DNA of 64,000 nucleotides from Clostridiales bacterium (GTDB lineage Bacteria > Bacillota > Clostridia > Lachnospirales > Lachnospiraceae): the NCBI GenBank assembly GCA_029010495.1, contig JAQXKO010000009.1:41433-105432 (forward strand), written 5' to 3'. Positions 1-9,611 of the stretch are shown here, in pieces. The translations under genes were made by a program, and so were the position numbers. The notes beneath the pieces were generated by a model that worked only from the letters and a program-made list of their open reading frames with translations, did not search any database and was not told where the DNA came from. Position 1 is the stretch's first letter. Each line of letters begins with the position of its first letter.

Positions 1-406
1 TATTTTTAAAATCGAATCTTGAAAAAACACCACAACAAATAATGAAAATTGTAGTCAGTATAAGAATGAGAACGATACAGATATTAAGATTAATCAGACC
101 GCTTTTAGTCTGTTTATTGTAATAGACTGCAATATCGAATACAAGAACTAACATTAATAAAATGTAAGAAATTGAAACTGATATGCCTGCTTTAAATACT
201 CTTTTAAAGCATTTAAAATATTCTTTCATCGCTGAGCTTCGCTCGCGTCTGATAGTTTTTGTAATACTGTAATAAAATGCGGAGCCGGATGCAGCAATTG
301 TGATAAGTGGAAGTGATGTAATAATAAATAAAATATTAATCAGAACAATTCTTCCGCACTTATCAAGAAATGATATGAACGGACCTTCCAAATCAAAAAA
401 ATGCAT
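1..406 (-). CDS. DUF624 / YesL-like membrane protein, 3' part cut by window edge
   Basis: The reading frame is open from an ATG at 404-406 to the left edge, giving 135 visible residues; the stop lies outside the window. The start is supported by an AGAAGGAG ribosome site about 8 bases upstream. The protein begins MHFFDLEGPFISFLDKCG, the typical opening of the DUF624/YesL family, followed by membrane segments near residues 20-46, 72-96 and 105-126 and a basic loop (TKTIRRERSS) between the first two. Family members are small polytopic membrane proteins of unproven function, often beside sugar ABC transporters and glycoside hydrolases. That matches the two hydrolase genes next door, but a terminator lies between, so co-transcription is not shown. 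Family assignment is from sequence resemblance only. Confidence 0.75.
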   Translation of the reverse strand, partial: MHFFDLEGPFISFLDKCGRIVLINILFIITSLPLITIAASGSAFYYSITKTIRRERSSAMKEYFKCFKRVFKAGISVSISYILLMLVLVFDIAVYYNKQTKSGLINLNICIVLILILTTIFIICCGVFSRFDFKN

Positions 407-756
407 TCATCCTTCTCCTTCTGTCCCAAAATATAAATATAATATTTATAAAATACTTCAGTTGTATAAAACAACATACGGACACACTTATATACACTAA
501 TTATTCTTAATAAATATATCATACATTTTGGTAAAATGCAACAATAAAGCCCACATTTTACGTTTTTATTTAATCTATTTTGTATAAAAAACTCTTGAGA
601 TAAAATAATTATTATTTTTCAATTCAAAAATATTATAAATATATACATACAAGTATTTTTTGTAAGATAAAGTAGTAAAAATCTATTAGTGTATTACCTT
701 ATAATATTACCGGACAGTAAAATTTTTTGGAAATCAAAGATTCTTCATCTGAAAAA

Positions 757-789
757 CGATAAAAACAGGGCAGAATATACTCTGCCCTG
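757..789 (-). terminator. intrinsic terminator of the glycosidase pair
   Basis: Perfect 9-bp stem CAGGGCAGA / TCTGCCCTG with a 6-base loop at 766-789. On the minus strand it is followed by a T-rich run (TTTTTATCG then TTTTT). It lies 127 bases beyond the stop of the gene at 916-2358 and would end transcripts of the two hydrolase genes. Confidence 0.85.
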
Positions 790-850
790 AAAATATAACA
801 ATTATTATTAATAAAAAACACTATTGATTCGAAAAATTTCATAAACCAAA

Positions 851-895
851 ATTTCAAAATCAAATATTTCAAAACTAATAATATCAAAATTAATA
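851..895. repeat. three imperfect 15-bp tandem repeats
   Basis: Units ATTTCAAAATCAAAT, ATTTCAAAACTAATA and ATATCAAAATTAATA follow each other exactly; a further partial AATTTCAAAA lies at about 902-911. They sit between the hydrolase stop and its terminator, so they are in the 3' untranslated region. Function unknown; simple AT-rich drift is possible. Confidence 0.5.
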
Positions 896-915
896 ATTAA
901 GAATTTCAAAAAATA

Positions 916-2358
916 TTAAGCTATAGGCTTATATTTAATTCTGATATACGGAAGCTTTGGCATTGTGTAATAATAATTTATCTGCCAGTCATCTCCCTGT
1001 GAAGGATCATTTTCTCCTGAAGCAGGCGGAGCAAAGAATTTTAATGTAAGTGTGGTGCCCGGTTCAACCTTCTTTGTAAAGAATGCTGATGAAAGATCGA
1101 TACATTTAACACCCGGTGCCTTATAGAACCATTCACCGTTAATTTCCATCATAAGATTTGCATCAATCAATTCTTCATCAAAATAAGTTTCAAAGAATAC
1201 CGGATTTGATTCAAGCTTTAAGCTGACTGCCACACCGTCAGAATCTTCAAATGAACCCCAACGTAATTTTGCAGGGAAATTTACCTCTTCCTTTATATCC
1301 ATCTGAGGCAAGAAAAATTCCTCATGAATAAGCTCTCTGTATGTATCCATAAGTGGCTGCCTGATACCCACATCAGGATTATTTGGATCCTCAATTTCCA
1401 GACCAAGTCGACCTCTATCCCTGAACATATACATTGTAAATGCAGATAACCAGTTGTCCTTATCAGCCTTAAGTAAATCAGCAAATTCCCTGAACATATC
1501 ACACTGATCATAAGGACCTGTTACATCCGCATCCGCATTAAGCTCTGATAATACCATAGGCTTATACAGACCATTATTACATACCGCATATCTGTGCCAT
1601 GATTTTTTGCAAAGATTATATATATCAGAAACCTTTGAACGCGAAAAGCTGTTGCCGCCCTCTTCTGCCACATCTACAGGCCAGCCCCAGTGAAGTGCCA
1701 TATATCTGTCAACAGAAACGATGTCGGTAGCTCTTGCAGCTTCCGCAAAGATATCCTCCATTTCCATCTTTTCTTCATTTGCATCTTTACAGCCGTCAAG
1801 ACAAAGGATAAGCTTACAGTTTGGAGCTTCCTTATGAAAAATCTCGCAAACATGTGTAAAGAAATCAGCTACCTGCTGGTAACTTGCTCTTTTATTGAAG
1901 CTGAACCAGCTGCCGGTTGCCTCATGATTTACTCTTACAAGCACACGTCCGAAATTTTTTAAATCATTACATATTGCAACAATATGCTCATCCGATACAA
2001 AAGGATCAATCGTCAGAGTAAGACATACATCCTGACCGTGTCTCCTGACATCCCTCATATACTTGAACGGTTCGTCTGATAAATCACCGTTCGGACCGCC
2101 TTTATAAGTAAAATAATCATCATATGGGTAATCCCATACATCGGTAATATTATCATGAGCATGCGCATCATGAGCTCTTGCCGGCCATCCTTCATCATTA
2201 GGATAATAACAGTACATAAGATTTACGCATCTGTGCGGACGTCCGAGCTGACGCAAAATATAATCCTGGTTTACATACTCGCCGCGTTCACTGCCGTCGG
2301 TAATATCAACAGCAGTTTTTGCAGGACCCATATGTAAATAATATGCTTTATCTGACAT
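916..2358 (-). CDS. putative intracellular clan GH-A glycoside hydrolase (480 aa)
   Basis: No exact family was recognised. The N-terminal 350 residues look like a (beta/alpha)8 glycosidase: VRVNHEATGSWFSF puts a Glu at residue 146 in a GH26/GH39-like acid/base context, and PMVLSELNAD puts a Glu at 272 in a strand-end position typical of the nucleophile. DIVSVDRYMALHWGW lies between them. Residues about 350-480 look like a separate beta-rich domain. There is no signal peptide, so it acts in the cytoplasm. It starts 17 bases after the alpha-xylosidase stop, with an AGAGG ribosome site, so the two are one transcription unit. This suggests it acts on the same imported oligosaccharides, perhaps xyloglucan- or mannan-derived. 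Activity and catalytic residues are inferred. Confidence 0.6.
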   Translation of the reverse strand: MSDKAYYLHMGPAKTAVDITDGSERGEYVNQDYILRQLGRPHRCVNLMYCYYPNDEGWPARAHDAHAHDNITDVWDYPYDDYFTYKGGPNGDLSDEPFKYMRDVRRHGQDVCLTLTIDPFVSDEHIVAICNDLKNFGRVLVRVNHEATGSWFSFNKRASYQQVADFFTHVCEIFHKEAPNCKLILCLDGCKDANEEKMEMEDIFAEAARATDIVSVDRYMALHWGWPVDVAEEGGNSFSRSKVSDIYNLCKKSWHRYAVCNNGLYKPMVLSELNADADVTGPYDQCDMFREFADLLKADKDNWLSAFTMYMFRDRGRLGLEIEDPNNPDVGIRQPLMDTYRELIHEEFFLPQMDIKEEVNFPAKLRWGSFEDSDGVAVSLKLESNPVFFETYFDEELIDANLMMEINGEWFYKAPGVKCIDLSSAFFTKKVEPGTTLTLKFFAPPASGENDPSQGDDWQINYYYTMPKLPYIRIKYKPIA

Positions 2359-2375
2359 AATAAAAACCTCTCATT

Positions 2376-4661
2376 CTAAACATTGGCAACCATTTCCATA
2401 TCGCCGGCATATTTATATTCCCTGCCGTCAATTACTACACAGCCGATTGAATCGCCCTTGACCTTGATGGAATATAAATTGCCTTCTCTTGCAACATCAC
2501 AATGAACACGAAGGTTTCCTTTACCGTCATATACATCTGTCGAAGCAGTTTTACCGTCCTCAAGCTGATATACAACCAATCTTGTATTGTCCTCATATTC
2601 ATAAACTGCCTTTTCTTCCTTACCAAGGGCAAGAATTGTATTTGGCTTGACATACAACGGAATCTCTGTATAAGGCACAATTTCACTGTACCATTTTCCG
2701 CCTTCCTTAACCTCGCCGGTAAAATAGTTTGTCCATTTACCTTCAGGAAGATAGAACTTTCCGATACTCTTATCGTTAAATACAGGTGCTACAAGCAACG
2801 AATCACCGAGCATATACTGTTTATCAAGATATTTACAGTTAGGATCCTCAGTAAACTCAAGAACCATTGCTCTCATGGAAGGAACACCGGTTCTGTTTGT
2901 TTCGATTGCATTTCTGTAGAGATAAGGCATCAGCTTACCCTTAAGTTTTGCAAACTTTGAAACAACCTCACAGGCCTCATCGTCATAAGCCCAAGGCACT
3001 CTGTAAGAGCTTGAACCGTGAAGTCTTGAATGAGTAGACAAAAGTCCGAATGCGCACCATCTCTTATATACATCGGCAGTTGAAGTAGCTTCAAATCCTC
3101 CGATATCATGTGACCAGAAACCGAAGCCTGATAATGTGAGTGAAAGACCGCCTCTTAAGCTCTCTTCCATTGATTCATAATCGCTCCAGCAGTCACCGCC
3201 CCAGTGTACAGGGAATTTCTGACCGCCTGCCGTAGCACTTCTTGCAAAGAGAACTGCCTCTTCCTTTCCTTTCTTTTCAAGAAGGACTTCATATACGCAT
3301 TTATTGTAGAGATATGTATAATAATTATGCATCTTTTCAGGATCAGAGCCATCATAATATACACAGTCTGTAGGAATTCTTTCACCAAAATCGGTTTTGA
3401 AGCAGTCAACCCCCATATCAACAAGAGCAGCAAGCTTTGACTTAAACCACTTACAAGCCTCAGGATTAGTAAAATCTACAATAGCCATACCAGGCTGCCA
3501 CATATCCCACTGCCATACGTCGCCGTTTTTGCGCTTGATAAAGTAACCCTTTTCCATACCCTCATCAAAAAGCTTTGACTCCTGACCGATATAAGAGTTA
3601 ATCCATACACAAATTTTAAGTCCCTTGGCCTTAAGACGCTTAAGCATTCCGACAGGATCAGGGAATACTCTTGAATCCCATTCAAAATCACACCATGAGA
3701 AATCCTTCATCCAGAAGCAGTCAAAATGGAATACCTGAAGAGGAATATCGCGCTCAAACATACCGTCAACAAACTTATTTACAGTCTCTTCATCATAATT
3801 TGTAGTAAATGAAGTAGATAACCATAAGCCAAATGTCCAAGGAGCAGGCAGTCCGGGCTTACCTGTAATATCAGTATATCTTGTAAGAACCTCCTTCATG
3901 GTAGGTCCGTTAATTACAAAATAATCAATGCTTTCACCCGGAACAGAGAATTGAACTCTTGTAATCATTTCAGTTCCGACTTCAAATTCAACCTTATCGG
4001 TCTGGTTTACAAATACGCCGTATCCCTTATCCGAAACATAAAAAGGAATGTTTTTATATGACATTTCTGTAGATGTACCGCCATCCTCATTCCAGATTGA
4101 GATGCTCTGACCATTTTTAACGAATGGCGTGAATCTCTCACCTGTACCGTAAATATGCTCATCAACACCGATTGAAAGCATCTGGCGCATATATGTATCT
4201 TTTATTGAGCCGTCATCATATGCAAGACCCTGCCAGTTAGTTTTAATATATCCAAGATCACGTCCCGTGCTTGATGTAAGCTTTTCGCCGTCGCGATAAT
4301 ATGTCATCGAAGCGGTATATTTATTAACAACAACAGATAATGAACCGCTTCTGATAATAATTGAATCACCGGTCTCTTCTGCTTTAATAGGAGCCGAATC
4401 AGGAATATTTATATCAAAAGAAGGAGTCTTCTTAAGGACGCCCTTATAATGGCAAACCTGAACTCTGATAACCTCAGGCATAGGAGTTGTAAACGTGATG
4501 GTAAGATTAACTCCGCCGAGTGTATCACCTCTGTGACCGATGTGCTGCGTAGGAGCACATAAAACAACTTTATCTTCTTCAATCTTGGTAAAATATACTT
4601 CTGCAGGTGAAAAACAGCTCGTACCCTGTTTAAACAACCAACATCCATTACTAAATTTCAT
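2376..4661 (-). CDS. yicI: alpha-xylosidase, GH31 (YicI type)
   Basis: GH31 enzymes hydrolyse alpha-linked sugars with retention; the YicI branch removes alpha-xylose from isoprimeverose or xyloglucan oligosaccharides. The 761-residue protein aligns by eye along its length with E. coli YicI, including the opening MKFSNGCWL. The nucleophile motif KTDFGERIP gives Asp424 and the acid/base motif VHWGGDCW gives Asp490; the 66-residue spacing matches YicI (416/482). GFGFWSHDIGGFE follows. No signal peptide, so cytoplasmic. The ATG has a GGGAGG ribosome site. It is the first gene of a pair with the GH-like gene at 916-2358. The KTDFGERIP motif favours alpha-xylosidase over alpha-glucosidase, but substrate is not proven. 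Confidence 0.92.
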   Translation of the reverse strand: MKFSNGCWLFKQGTSCFSPAEVYFTKIEEDKVVLCAPTQHIGHRGDTLGGVNLTITFTTPMPEVIRVQVCHYKGVLKKTPSFDINIPDSAPIKAEETGDSIIIRSGSLSVVVNKYTASMTYYRDGEKLTSSTGRDLGYIKTNWQGLAYDDGSIKDTYMRQMLSIGVDEHIYGTGERFTPFVKNGQSISIWNEDGGTSTEMSYKNIPFYVSDKGYGVFVNQTDKVEFEVGTEMITRVQFSVPGESIDYFVINGPTMKEVLTRYTDITGKPGLPAPWTFGLWLSTSFTTNYDEETVNKFVDGMFERDIPLQVFHFDCFWMKDFSWCDFEWDSRVFPDPVGMLKRLKAKGLKICVWINSYIGQESKLFDEGMEKGYFIKRKNGDVWQWDMWQPGMAIVDFTNPEACKWFKSKLAALVDMGVDCFKTDFGERIPTDCVYYDGSDPEKMHNYYTYLYNKCVYEVLLEKKGKEEAVLFARSATAGGQKFPVHWGGDCWSDYESMEESLRGGLSLTLSGFGFWSHDIGGFEATSTADVYKRWCAFGLLSTHSRLHGSSSYRVPWAYDDEACEVVSKFAKLKGKLMPYLYRNAIETNRTGVPSMRAMVLEFTEDPNCKYLDKQYMLGDSLLVAPVFNDKSIGKFYLPEGKWTNYFTGEVKEGGKWYSEIVPYTEIPLYVKPNTILALGKEEKAVYEYEDNTRLVVYQLEDGKTASTDVYDGKGNLRVHCDVAREGNLYSIKVKGDSIGCVVIDGREYKYAGDMEMVANV

Positions 4662-4769
4662 AAGTAACCTCCCAATAGATTATATTAATTGCTGGATTGC
4701 ATAAATAATCCGTTCAAATTGATTATAATAGATTATAAAAGAAAATAATAGTAAAAATTGTAGTAAAAA

Positions 4770-7418
4770 TCACAATTTTTTGTCGATTATCTCTTTTTGA
4801 AGTTTGTAAAGCAAATTAAGTGCTTCCACAGGCGTCATATTGGCAATATCGGCACATGCAATTCTGTCGGTAATAATTTTATAGCTCGTTCCCAGAAGCG
4901 AATCATCAAACAACGACATTTGGGAATAATCGTCATTTTTACTCTTTAAGCTTTTACGTGAGGATGCTTCTGCAAGCATTTTGACATTGCCTGTTATTGA
5001 AGTATCCTGAAGCTCATCACATATTTCCCTTGCCCTCTGCAATACCTCGTTAGGCACACCAGCAAGACGTGCAACCTGTATACCGTAGCTTTTATCGGCT
5101 CCGCCTCTTACAATCTTTCTTAGAAATACAATATCTTCGCCGGATTCCCTTACGGCTATACAATAGTTAACAACACCGCTCAGCTTGCCCTCAAGCTCGG
5201 TAAGCTCATGATAATGAGTTGCAAACAGTGTTTTGGCGCCAAGGTGTCTGCTTTTAGTAATATGCTCGATTACTGCCCAGGCAATTGAAAGACCGTCGTA
5301 GGTTGAGGTTCCCCTTCCTATTTCATCAAGAACAAGAAGGCTTTTCGGTGTTGCATTTTTAAGAATATTGGCAACCTCTGACATTTCAACCATAAAGGTG
5401 GACTGACCGCTTGCCAGATCATCCGACGCTCCGACTCTTGTAAATATCCTGTCACATATACCTATTGCAGCCTTCTTTGCAGGAACAAACGAACCGATGT
5501 GGGCCATAAGTGTTATGAGAGCCGTCTGCCTCATATATGTTGATTTGCCTGCCATATTAGGTCCGGTGATAACTGCAATTTTATTGTCTTTAGTATCAAG
5601 GTATGTATCATTTTCGATAAACATACTGTTACTGATGTTCTCAATTACCGGATGTCTGCCCTCTTTGATATTGATAATTCCGCTGTCGTTGATTACCGGA
5701 CATACATAATTATATCTTTCTGCAACATATGCAAGAGAGGCAAACGTATCTATGGCTGCGACAGCCTTGGCTGTTTTTTTGATTCTATCGACACATGAAG
5801 CAATTTTCACTCTGATTTCCGAAAACAAAGCATACTCCAGACCGAACAGCTTGTCCTCAGCATTAAGAATAGTGTCCTCAAGCTCCTTAAGTTTGGAGGT
5901 CGTATAACGCTCTGCATTTGAAAGCGTCTGCTTACGCATCCAGTCATCAGGCACAAGCTCCTTATAAGAATTTGTTACTTCAAAATAATAACCGAAAACC
6001 CTGTTAAACTTTATCCTGAGATTTTTAATACCGGTTTCTTCCCTCACCTGGCCTTCAAGCTCAAGAAGCCATTTCTTTCCCTCTGTTTTGGCCACACGCA
6101 GTCTGTCAACCTCTTCATTGAAGCCCTCTTTGATTATTCCTCCTTCTTTAACAGTTACGGGCGGTTCATCATCAATTGAAATATCAATAAGCTCATAAAC
6201 GTCCTCAAGTGTATCGAGATTATTGTATGTTTCGATTGCGAGCTTCGATTTAAATTCAGAAAGAAGTGTTTTAAGATGAGGAAGCATTTTAAGAGAATTT
6301 TTAAACGAAACTAAATCTCTTGGTCCTGCACTGTTATATGAAATTCGTCCGATAAGTCTTTCCAGGTCATAAATCGTACTCAGATATTCCCTTATTTCCT
6401 CACGGCTGATTACATTTTGATTATATTCTTTTATGAAATTCTGTCGTTCAATAATCTCAAGAGGGTCGATAAGCGGCTGCTCAATAAATAATCTTAATAA
6501 TCTGGCACCCATTGCAGTTTTGGTCTTATCAAGCACCCACAGAAGTGAACCGCGCTTTGTCTTCTCTCTCATGGTTTCACAAAGCTCCAGATTCCTTCTT
6601 GTTGCAGAATCAAGAATCATATATTTTCCTGTCCTGTAAACCTTAAGCTCGGTTATGTGGGATAGTTCCATTTTAAGATTATCAATCAGATATAGCAGAG
6701 TTGTTCCCGCAGAATGAGCTCCTGCCGTCATATCCATAAGTCCAAGGTTTGCAATGCCCTGAACATGAAAATGTCTGCAGAGGTTTTCAACACAATTATC
6801 ATAATCAATAAGCCTGTCCTCAAGAATTGTCACGGGAATATTAAATTTGTCCTTAATCTCATCAATACTTACATCGCTCATTAACATTGCAGAATTACAG
6901 ATAAGCTCGGAAGGTGAAAATTTATTAATCTCATCTGTCAATTCCCTTGAAGACTCAACAACAGTCGTATAGAAATCACCTGTCGTAACATCAACTGTCG
7001 TAACACCGTATATGGTCTGATCCCAAATCACGCACATCAGATAATTATTTTCAGTTTCATCAAGCGACATTGTTGAAGTGTTTGTTCCGGGCGTAACAAT
7101 CCTTACTACCTCACGTTTTACCATTCCTTTGGCAAGCTTCGGGTCCTCAACCTGTTCGCATATTGCAACCTTATGACCGTTGTTTACAAGCTTTGTTATA
7201 TATGTCTCCGCAGCGTGAAACGGAACACCGCACATAGGCGCTCTTTCTTCCAATCCGCAGCTTTTCCCTGTCAATGTCAATTCCAGTTCTCTTGATACAA
7301 GAATGGCATCATCATAAAACATCTCATAAAAGTCTCCGAGCCTGTAAAACAGAATTGCATCCCCGACACTTTTCTTTGTTTCAAGATAATGTACCATCAT
7401 TGGTGTAAGTTCAGCCAT
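4770..7418 (-). CDS. mutS: DNA mismatch repair protein MutS
   Basis: MutS recognises mispaired bases and, with ATP, recruits the repair machinery. The 882-residue frame has the mismatch-binding Phe-x-Glu motif in GDFYEMF (F30, E32), the long connector, clamp and lever regions, then the ATPase with Walker A GPNMAGKST, Walker B LLVLDEIGRGTST and the ATHYHEL motif. I chose the ATG at 7416-7418 because GGAGGA lies just before it; the upstream TTG in frame at 7428-7430 overlaps that ribosome site. The gene follows rnhA by 12 bases and ends the long lepB-to-mutS run. No mutL is visible beside it, unlike in many Firmicutes. Confidence 0.97.
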   Translation of the reverse strand: MAELTPMMVHYLETKKSVGDAILFYRLGDFYEMFYDDAILVSRELELTLTGKSCGLEERAPMCGVPFHAAETYITKLVNNGHKVAICEQVEDPKLAKGMVKREVVRIVTPGTNTSTMSLDETENNYLMCVIWDQTIYGVTTVDVTTGDFYTTVVESSRELTDEINKFSPSELICNSAMLMSDVSIDEIKDKFNIPVTILEDRLIDYDNCVENLCRHFHVQGIANLGLMDMTAGAHSAGTTLLYLIDNLKMELSHITELKVYRTGKYMILDSATRRNLELCETMREKTKRGSLLWVLDKTKTAMGARLLRLFIEQPLIDPLEIIERQNFIKEYNQNVISREEIREYLSTIYDLERLIGRISYNSAGPRDLVSFKNSLKMLPHLKTLLSEFKSKLAIETYNNLDTLEDVYELIDISIDDEPPVTVKEGGIIKEGFNEEVDRLRVAKTEGKKWLLELEGQVREETGIKNLRIKFNRVFGYYFEVTNSYKELVPDDWMRKQTLSNAERYTTSKLKELEDTILNAEDKLFGLEYALFSEIRVKIASCVDRIKKTAKAVAAIDTFASLAYVAERYNYVCPVINDSGIINIKEGRHPVIENISNSMFIENDTYLDTKDNKIAVITGPNMAGKSTYMRQTALITLMAHIGSFVPAKKAAIGICDRIFTRVGASDDLASGQSTFMVEMSEVANILKNATPKSLLVLDEIGRGTSTYDGLSIAWAVIEHITKSRHLGAKTLFATHYHELTELEGKLSGVVNYCIAVRESGEDIVFLRKIVRGGADKSYGIQVARLAGVPNEVLQRAREICDELQDTSITGNVKMLAEASSRKSLKSKNDDYSQMSLFDDSLLGTSYKIITDRIACADIANMTPVEALNLLYKLQKEIIDKKL

Positions 7419-7430
7419 TGTATCCTCCAA

Positions 7431-7913
7431 TTATTTTCTTTCGGTAAACCCCATGTCCTCTATCAGGTTATCTCCGTCTGCAGCTGTTGTGGCAAGCCTG
7501 TCACACAGTTCATTCTGCATATGACCTGCATGTCCCTTCACCCAAATAAATGAAACGTTATGCTTTGACACAAGCTCATCAAGCTTCATCCACAGGTCAT
7601 AATTAAGACGCATGACGCTTCCGTCCTTAAAGCCTTTTTTTCTCCATGTGCTAATCCAGTCTTTATTATATGCATTTACAACATACTGACTGTCAGAATA
7701 AACATTTACGTCACATTTTTTTGTAAGCATTGACAGACCTTTTATTACTGCCATCAGTTCCATTCTGTTATTTGTGGTTTGAATATATCCCTGACTGTAT
7801 TCTCGTGTATGAAGCCTGCCCGCAGAATCAACATATTCCAAAACCACTCCGTATCCTCCGGGTCCGTTAGGATTACCCCTTGCGGCACCGTCCGTATAAA
7901 TATCTACATGCAT
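7431..7913 (-). CDS. rnhA: ribonuclease HI
   Basis: Cleaves the RNA strand of RNA-DNA hybrids. The 160-residue protein carries the four metal-binding acids of the family: Asp8 in YTDGAARGNP, Glu52 in NNRMELMAVI, Asp75 in VYSDSQYVV and Asp139 in ELCDRLA, with the flexible-loop His in VKGHAGH. The ATG follows the stop of the MutS-like gene by two bases, and its ribosome site GGGAG lies in that gene's last codons, so the two are probably translationally coupled. A separate RNase HII (16013-16768) lies in the same operon-like run. Confidence 0.96.
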   Translation of the reverse strand: MHVDIYTDGAARGNPNGPGGYGVVLEYVDSAGRLHTREYSQGYIQTTNNRMELMAVIKGLSMLTKKCDVNVYSDSQYVVNAYNKDWISTWRKKGFKDGSVMRLNYDLWMKLDELVSKHNVSFIWVKGHAGHMQNELCDRLATTAADGDNLIEDMGFTERK

Positions 7914-7915
7914 AT

Positions 7916-9571
7916 CTACTCCCGTTCCTTAAGCTGATTACAAAGCTTAAAGCTTTCTTCTAATATTTCAGAAGGATAACCGCATCTTTCCAAGAGTCTG
8001 ATTGCATTATTGGTATAATTTGTACCCTTCCTAATTTTATAATCAAATATATTATTAATATCCTCTATATTTTCACAGAAATAATAATTCTCATACAAGC
8101 CTTTTAACAGCTCCACAAGCTCAACATCATGAGTAGCTGCGATTATAATTGCATTTTTACTTTCAAGATATTTTAATATCTGGGAAGAAGCCGCTACTCT
8201 CTCCAATGTATTTGTACCGCGAAGTATTTCGTCAATACACAGAAGCAGAGGAATATTTCCTTCATAATCAATTATTTCTTTTATATGTCTGATTTCAGCC
8301 ATATAATAGCTTTCGCCCTCAAGTATACTGTCTGTAATCTTCATTGACGAAGTAAGATAAAACAACGATGCGCTATAATTTTCTGCGCATACAAAGCCCA
8401 ATGTCTGTGCAAGCAGCACATTAAGTCCTATCATTCTCAGGTAAGTTGATTTACCTGATGCATTTGAACCGGTAATAAGCATACACTTATCAGTAATGCA
8501 ATCGTTTGAAACAGGATTATTCAACAGAGGATGATACATTTTTTCGGAATTAATGTGTAATTTATCATCAAATTCCGGTACACAGTAATACGGAAGTGCA
8601 GCTTTTACCGATGCGGAATTTAATGCAAGCTCAAGCTCACCGAATAATTTATAAAGCAGAATCAGCTCATTTTCATACTTTTTAAGATTATTTACCGAAA
8701 TATTAAATTTAATAATATCAATATGAGTCAGAAACTTCAGATAATCGGTAAGAATCTCAAAAATTGATTCAACCTCACTTTTCGGAGCTATAAGCCATGT
8801 ATTATTTTTAAACCTGCCGAATTTTGCCGAAAGATTTTTTATTTTATCAAATTGTTTTACTGTTTCACTGTTCCTATCGGGTTTGTTTTTTAATATATCC
8901 TCCGAAATCTTACAAGAAGCATCAATTAGTACCGTGAGTATCAGCATTGCATTGATATAACCGGAAATGCTGCTTTTCTTTTTAAAGTAAGTAACAGAAT
9001 TAACACAGGCCGCCATCAGGCATAAAAATATGCCGATATCCGGTAAAAAAAACATCATAACAAATGTTGCAAGAAAGATGAAAAGACTTATAATATGAAA
9101 TACGGTATCATCCGCTTTAACATTTTTCAGGTTATGAATGCATTCTATTACATTAACTTTGTCATATTTTTTAATGGACATAAGAAGATATCTTAAATCC
9201 ATAGTGTTATCAAGGTCTTTAAGCTCCTCGGACAGCCTGTTACGTTTTAAAAGCTCTTTTGTATCATATACGGGCTTATGAAGAGAATAATATAAATATT
9301 CCTCTCCGACAGCGCTTAATGTTCCGTTAATCGCAAGAAAAAGCTCGTCTGTGTTAAAATCCTCAAATATACTGTTATTTATTTCAGTATCAAAATACCC
9401 GGGAACCTCCTTCAGCTTCTTAAGATGCTCATTATTATTACCGTCAGGGTATAATTTGCCGAATCTCTCACGAATTGTTTTAATACGTTCTCTTCTGTTC
9501 TCAATTTTCTGTCTTATTACAATATAAACAGATATTGCTAAAAAGACACTTATTCCGATAAGCCACTCCAT
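7916..9571 (-). CDS. membrane-anchored MutS-family ATPase
   Basis: A 551-residue protein with only the C-terminal MutS ATPase: Walker A GSNASGKST, Walker B LLLCIDEILRGTNT, then AATHDVEL. It lacks the mismatch-binding N-terminal domain of MutS and the Smr nuclease domain of MutS2. The N-terminus has a membrane segment (about residues 3-21), and two more segments lie near 160-200 (HIISLFIFLATFVMMFF and following). Related MutS-like membrane ATPases are widespread in Firmicutes but their role is unknown. It precedes rnhA and mutS, which may hint at nucleic-acid work, though the membrane anchor argues for something else. Confidence 0.85.
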   Translation of the reverse strand: MEWLIGISVFLAISVYIVIRQKIENRRERIKTIRERFGKLYPDGNNNEHLKKLKEVPGYFDTEINNSIFEDFNTDELFLAINGTLSAVGEEYLYYSLHKPVYDTKELLKRNRLSEELKDLDNTMDLRYLLMSIKKYDKVNVIECIHNLKNVKADDTVFHIISLFIFLATFVMMFFLPDIGIFLCLMAACVNSVTYFKKKSSISGYINAMLILTVLIDASCKISEDILKNKPDRNSETVKQFDKIKNLSAKFGRFKNNTWLIAPKSEVESIFEILTDYLKFLTHIDIIKFNISVNNLKKYENELILLYKLFGELELALNSASVKAALPYYCVPEFDDKLHINSEKMYHPLLNNPVSNDCITDKCMLITGSNASGKSTYLRMIGLNVLLAQTLGFVCAENYSASLFYLTSSMKITDSILEGESYYMAEIRHIKEIIDYEGNIPLLLCIDEILRGTNTLERVAASSQILKYLESKNAIIIAATHDVELVELLKGLYENYYFCENIEDINNIFDYKIRKGTNYTNNAIRLLERCGYPSEILEESFKLCNQLKERE

Positions 9572-9611
9572 ATATTCTCTCCATTAAAACAAATCATTTG
9601 TGCATAAGAAA

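Larger units (their letters stand above)
407..915. other. intergenic AT-rich region, no gene seen
   Basis: About 500 bases between the YesL-like start and the glycosidase-like gene hold no convincing gene; the short frames here lack ribosome sites and have AT-biased, membrane-like shadow translations. The recognisable parts are a terminator at 757-789 and a short 15-base tandem repeat at 851-895. A promoter for the YesL-like gene should lie in about 430-540, but I could not pick one with confidence. Confidence 0.6.

Noticed and set aside
699..887. A 62-residue minus-strand reading frame
   Set aside because: No ribosome site, AT-biased translation, and it runs through the terminator at 757-789.
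7419..7430. Upstream TTG as mutS start
   Set aside because: It overlaps the GGAGGA ribosome site that serves the ATG at 7416-7418.
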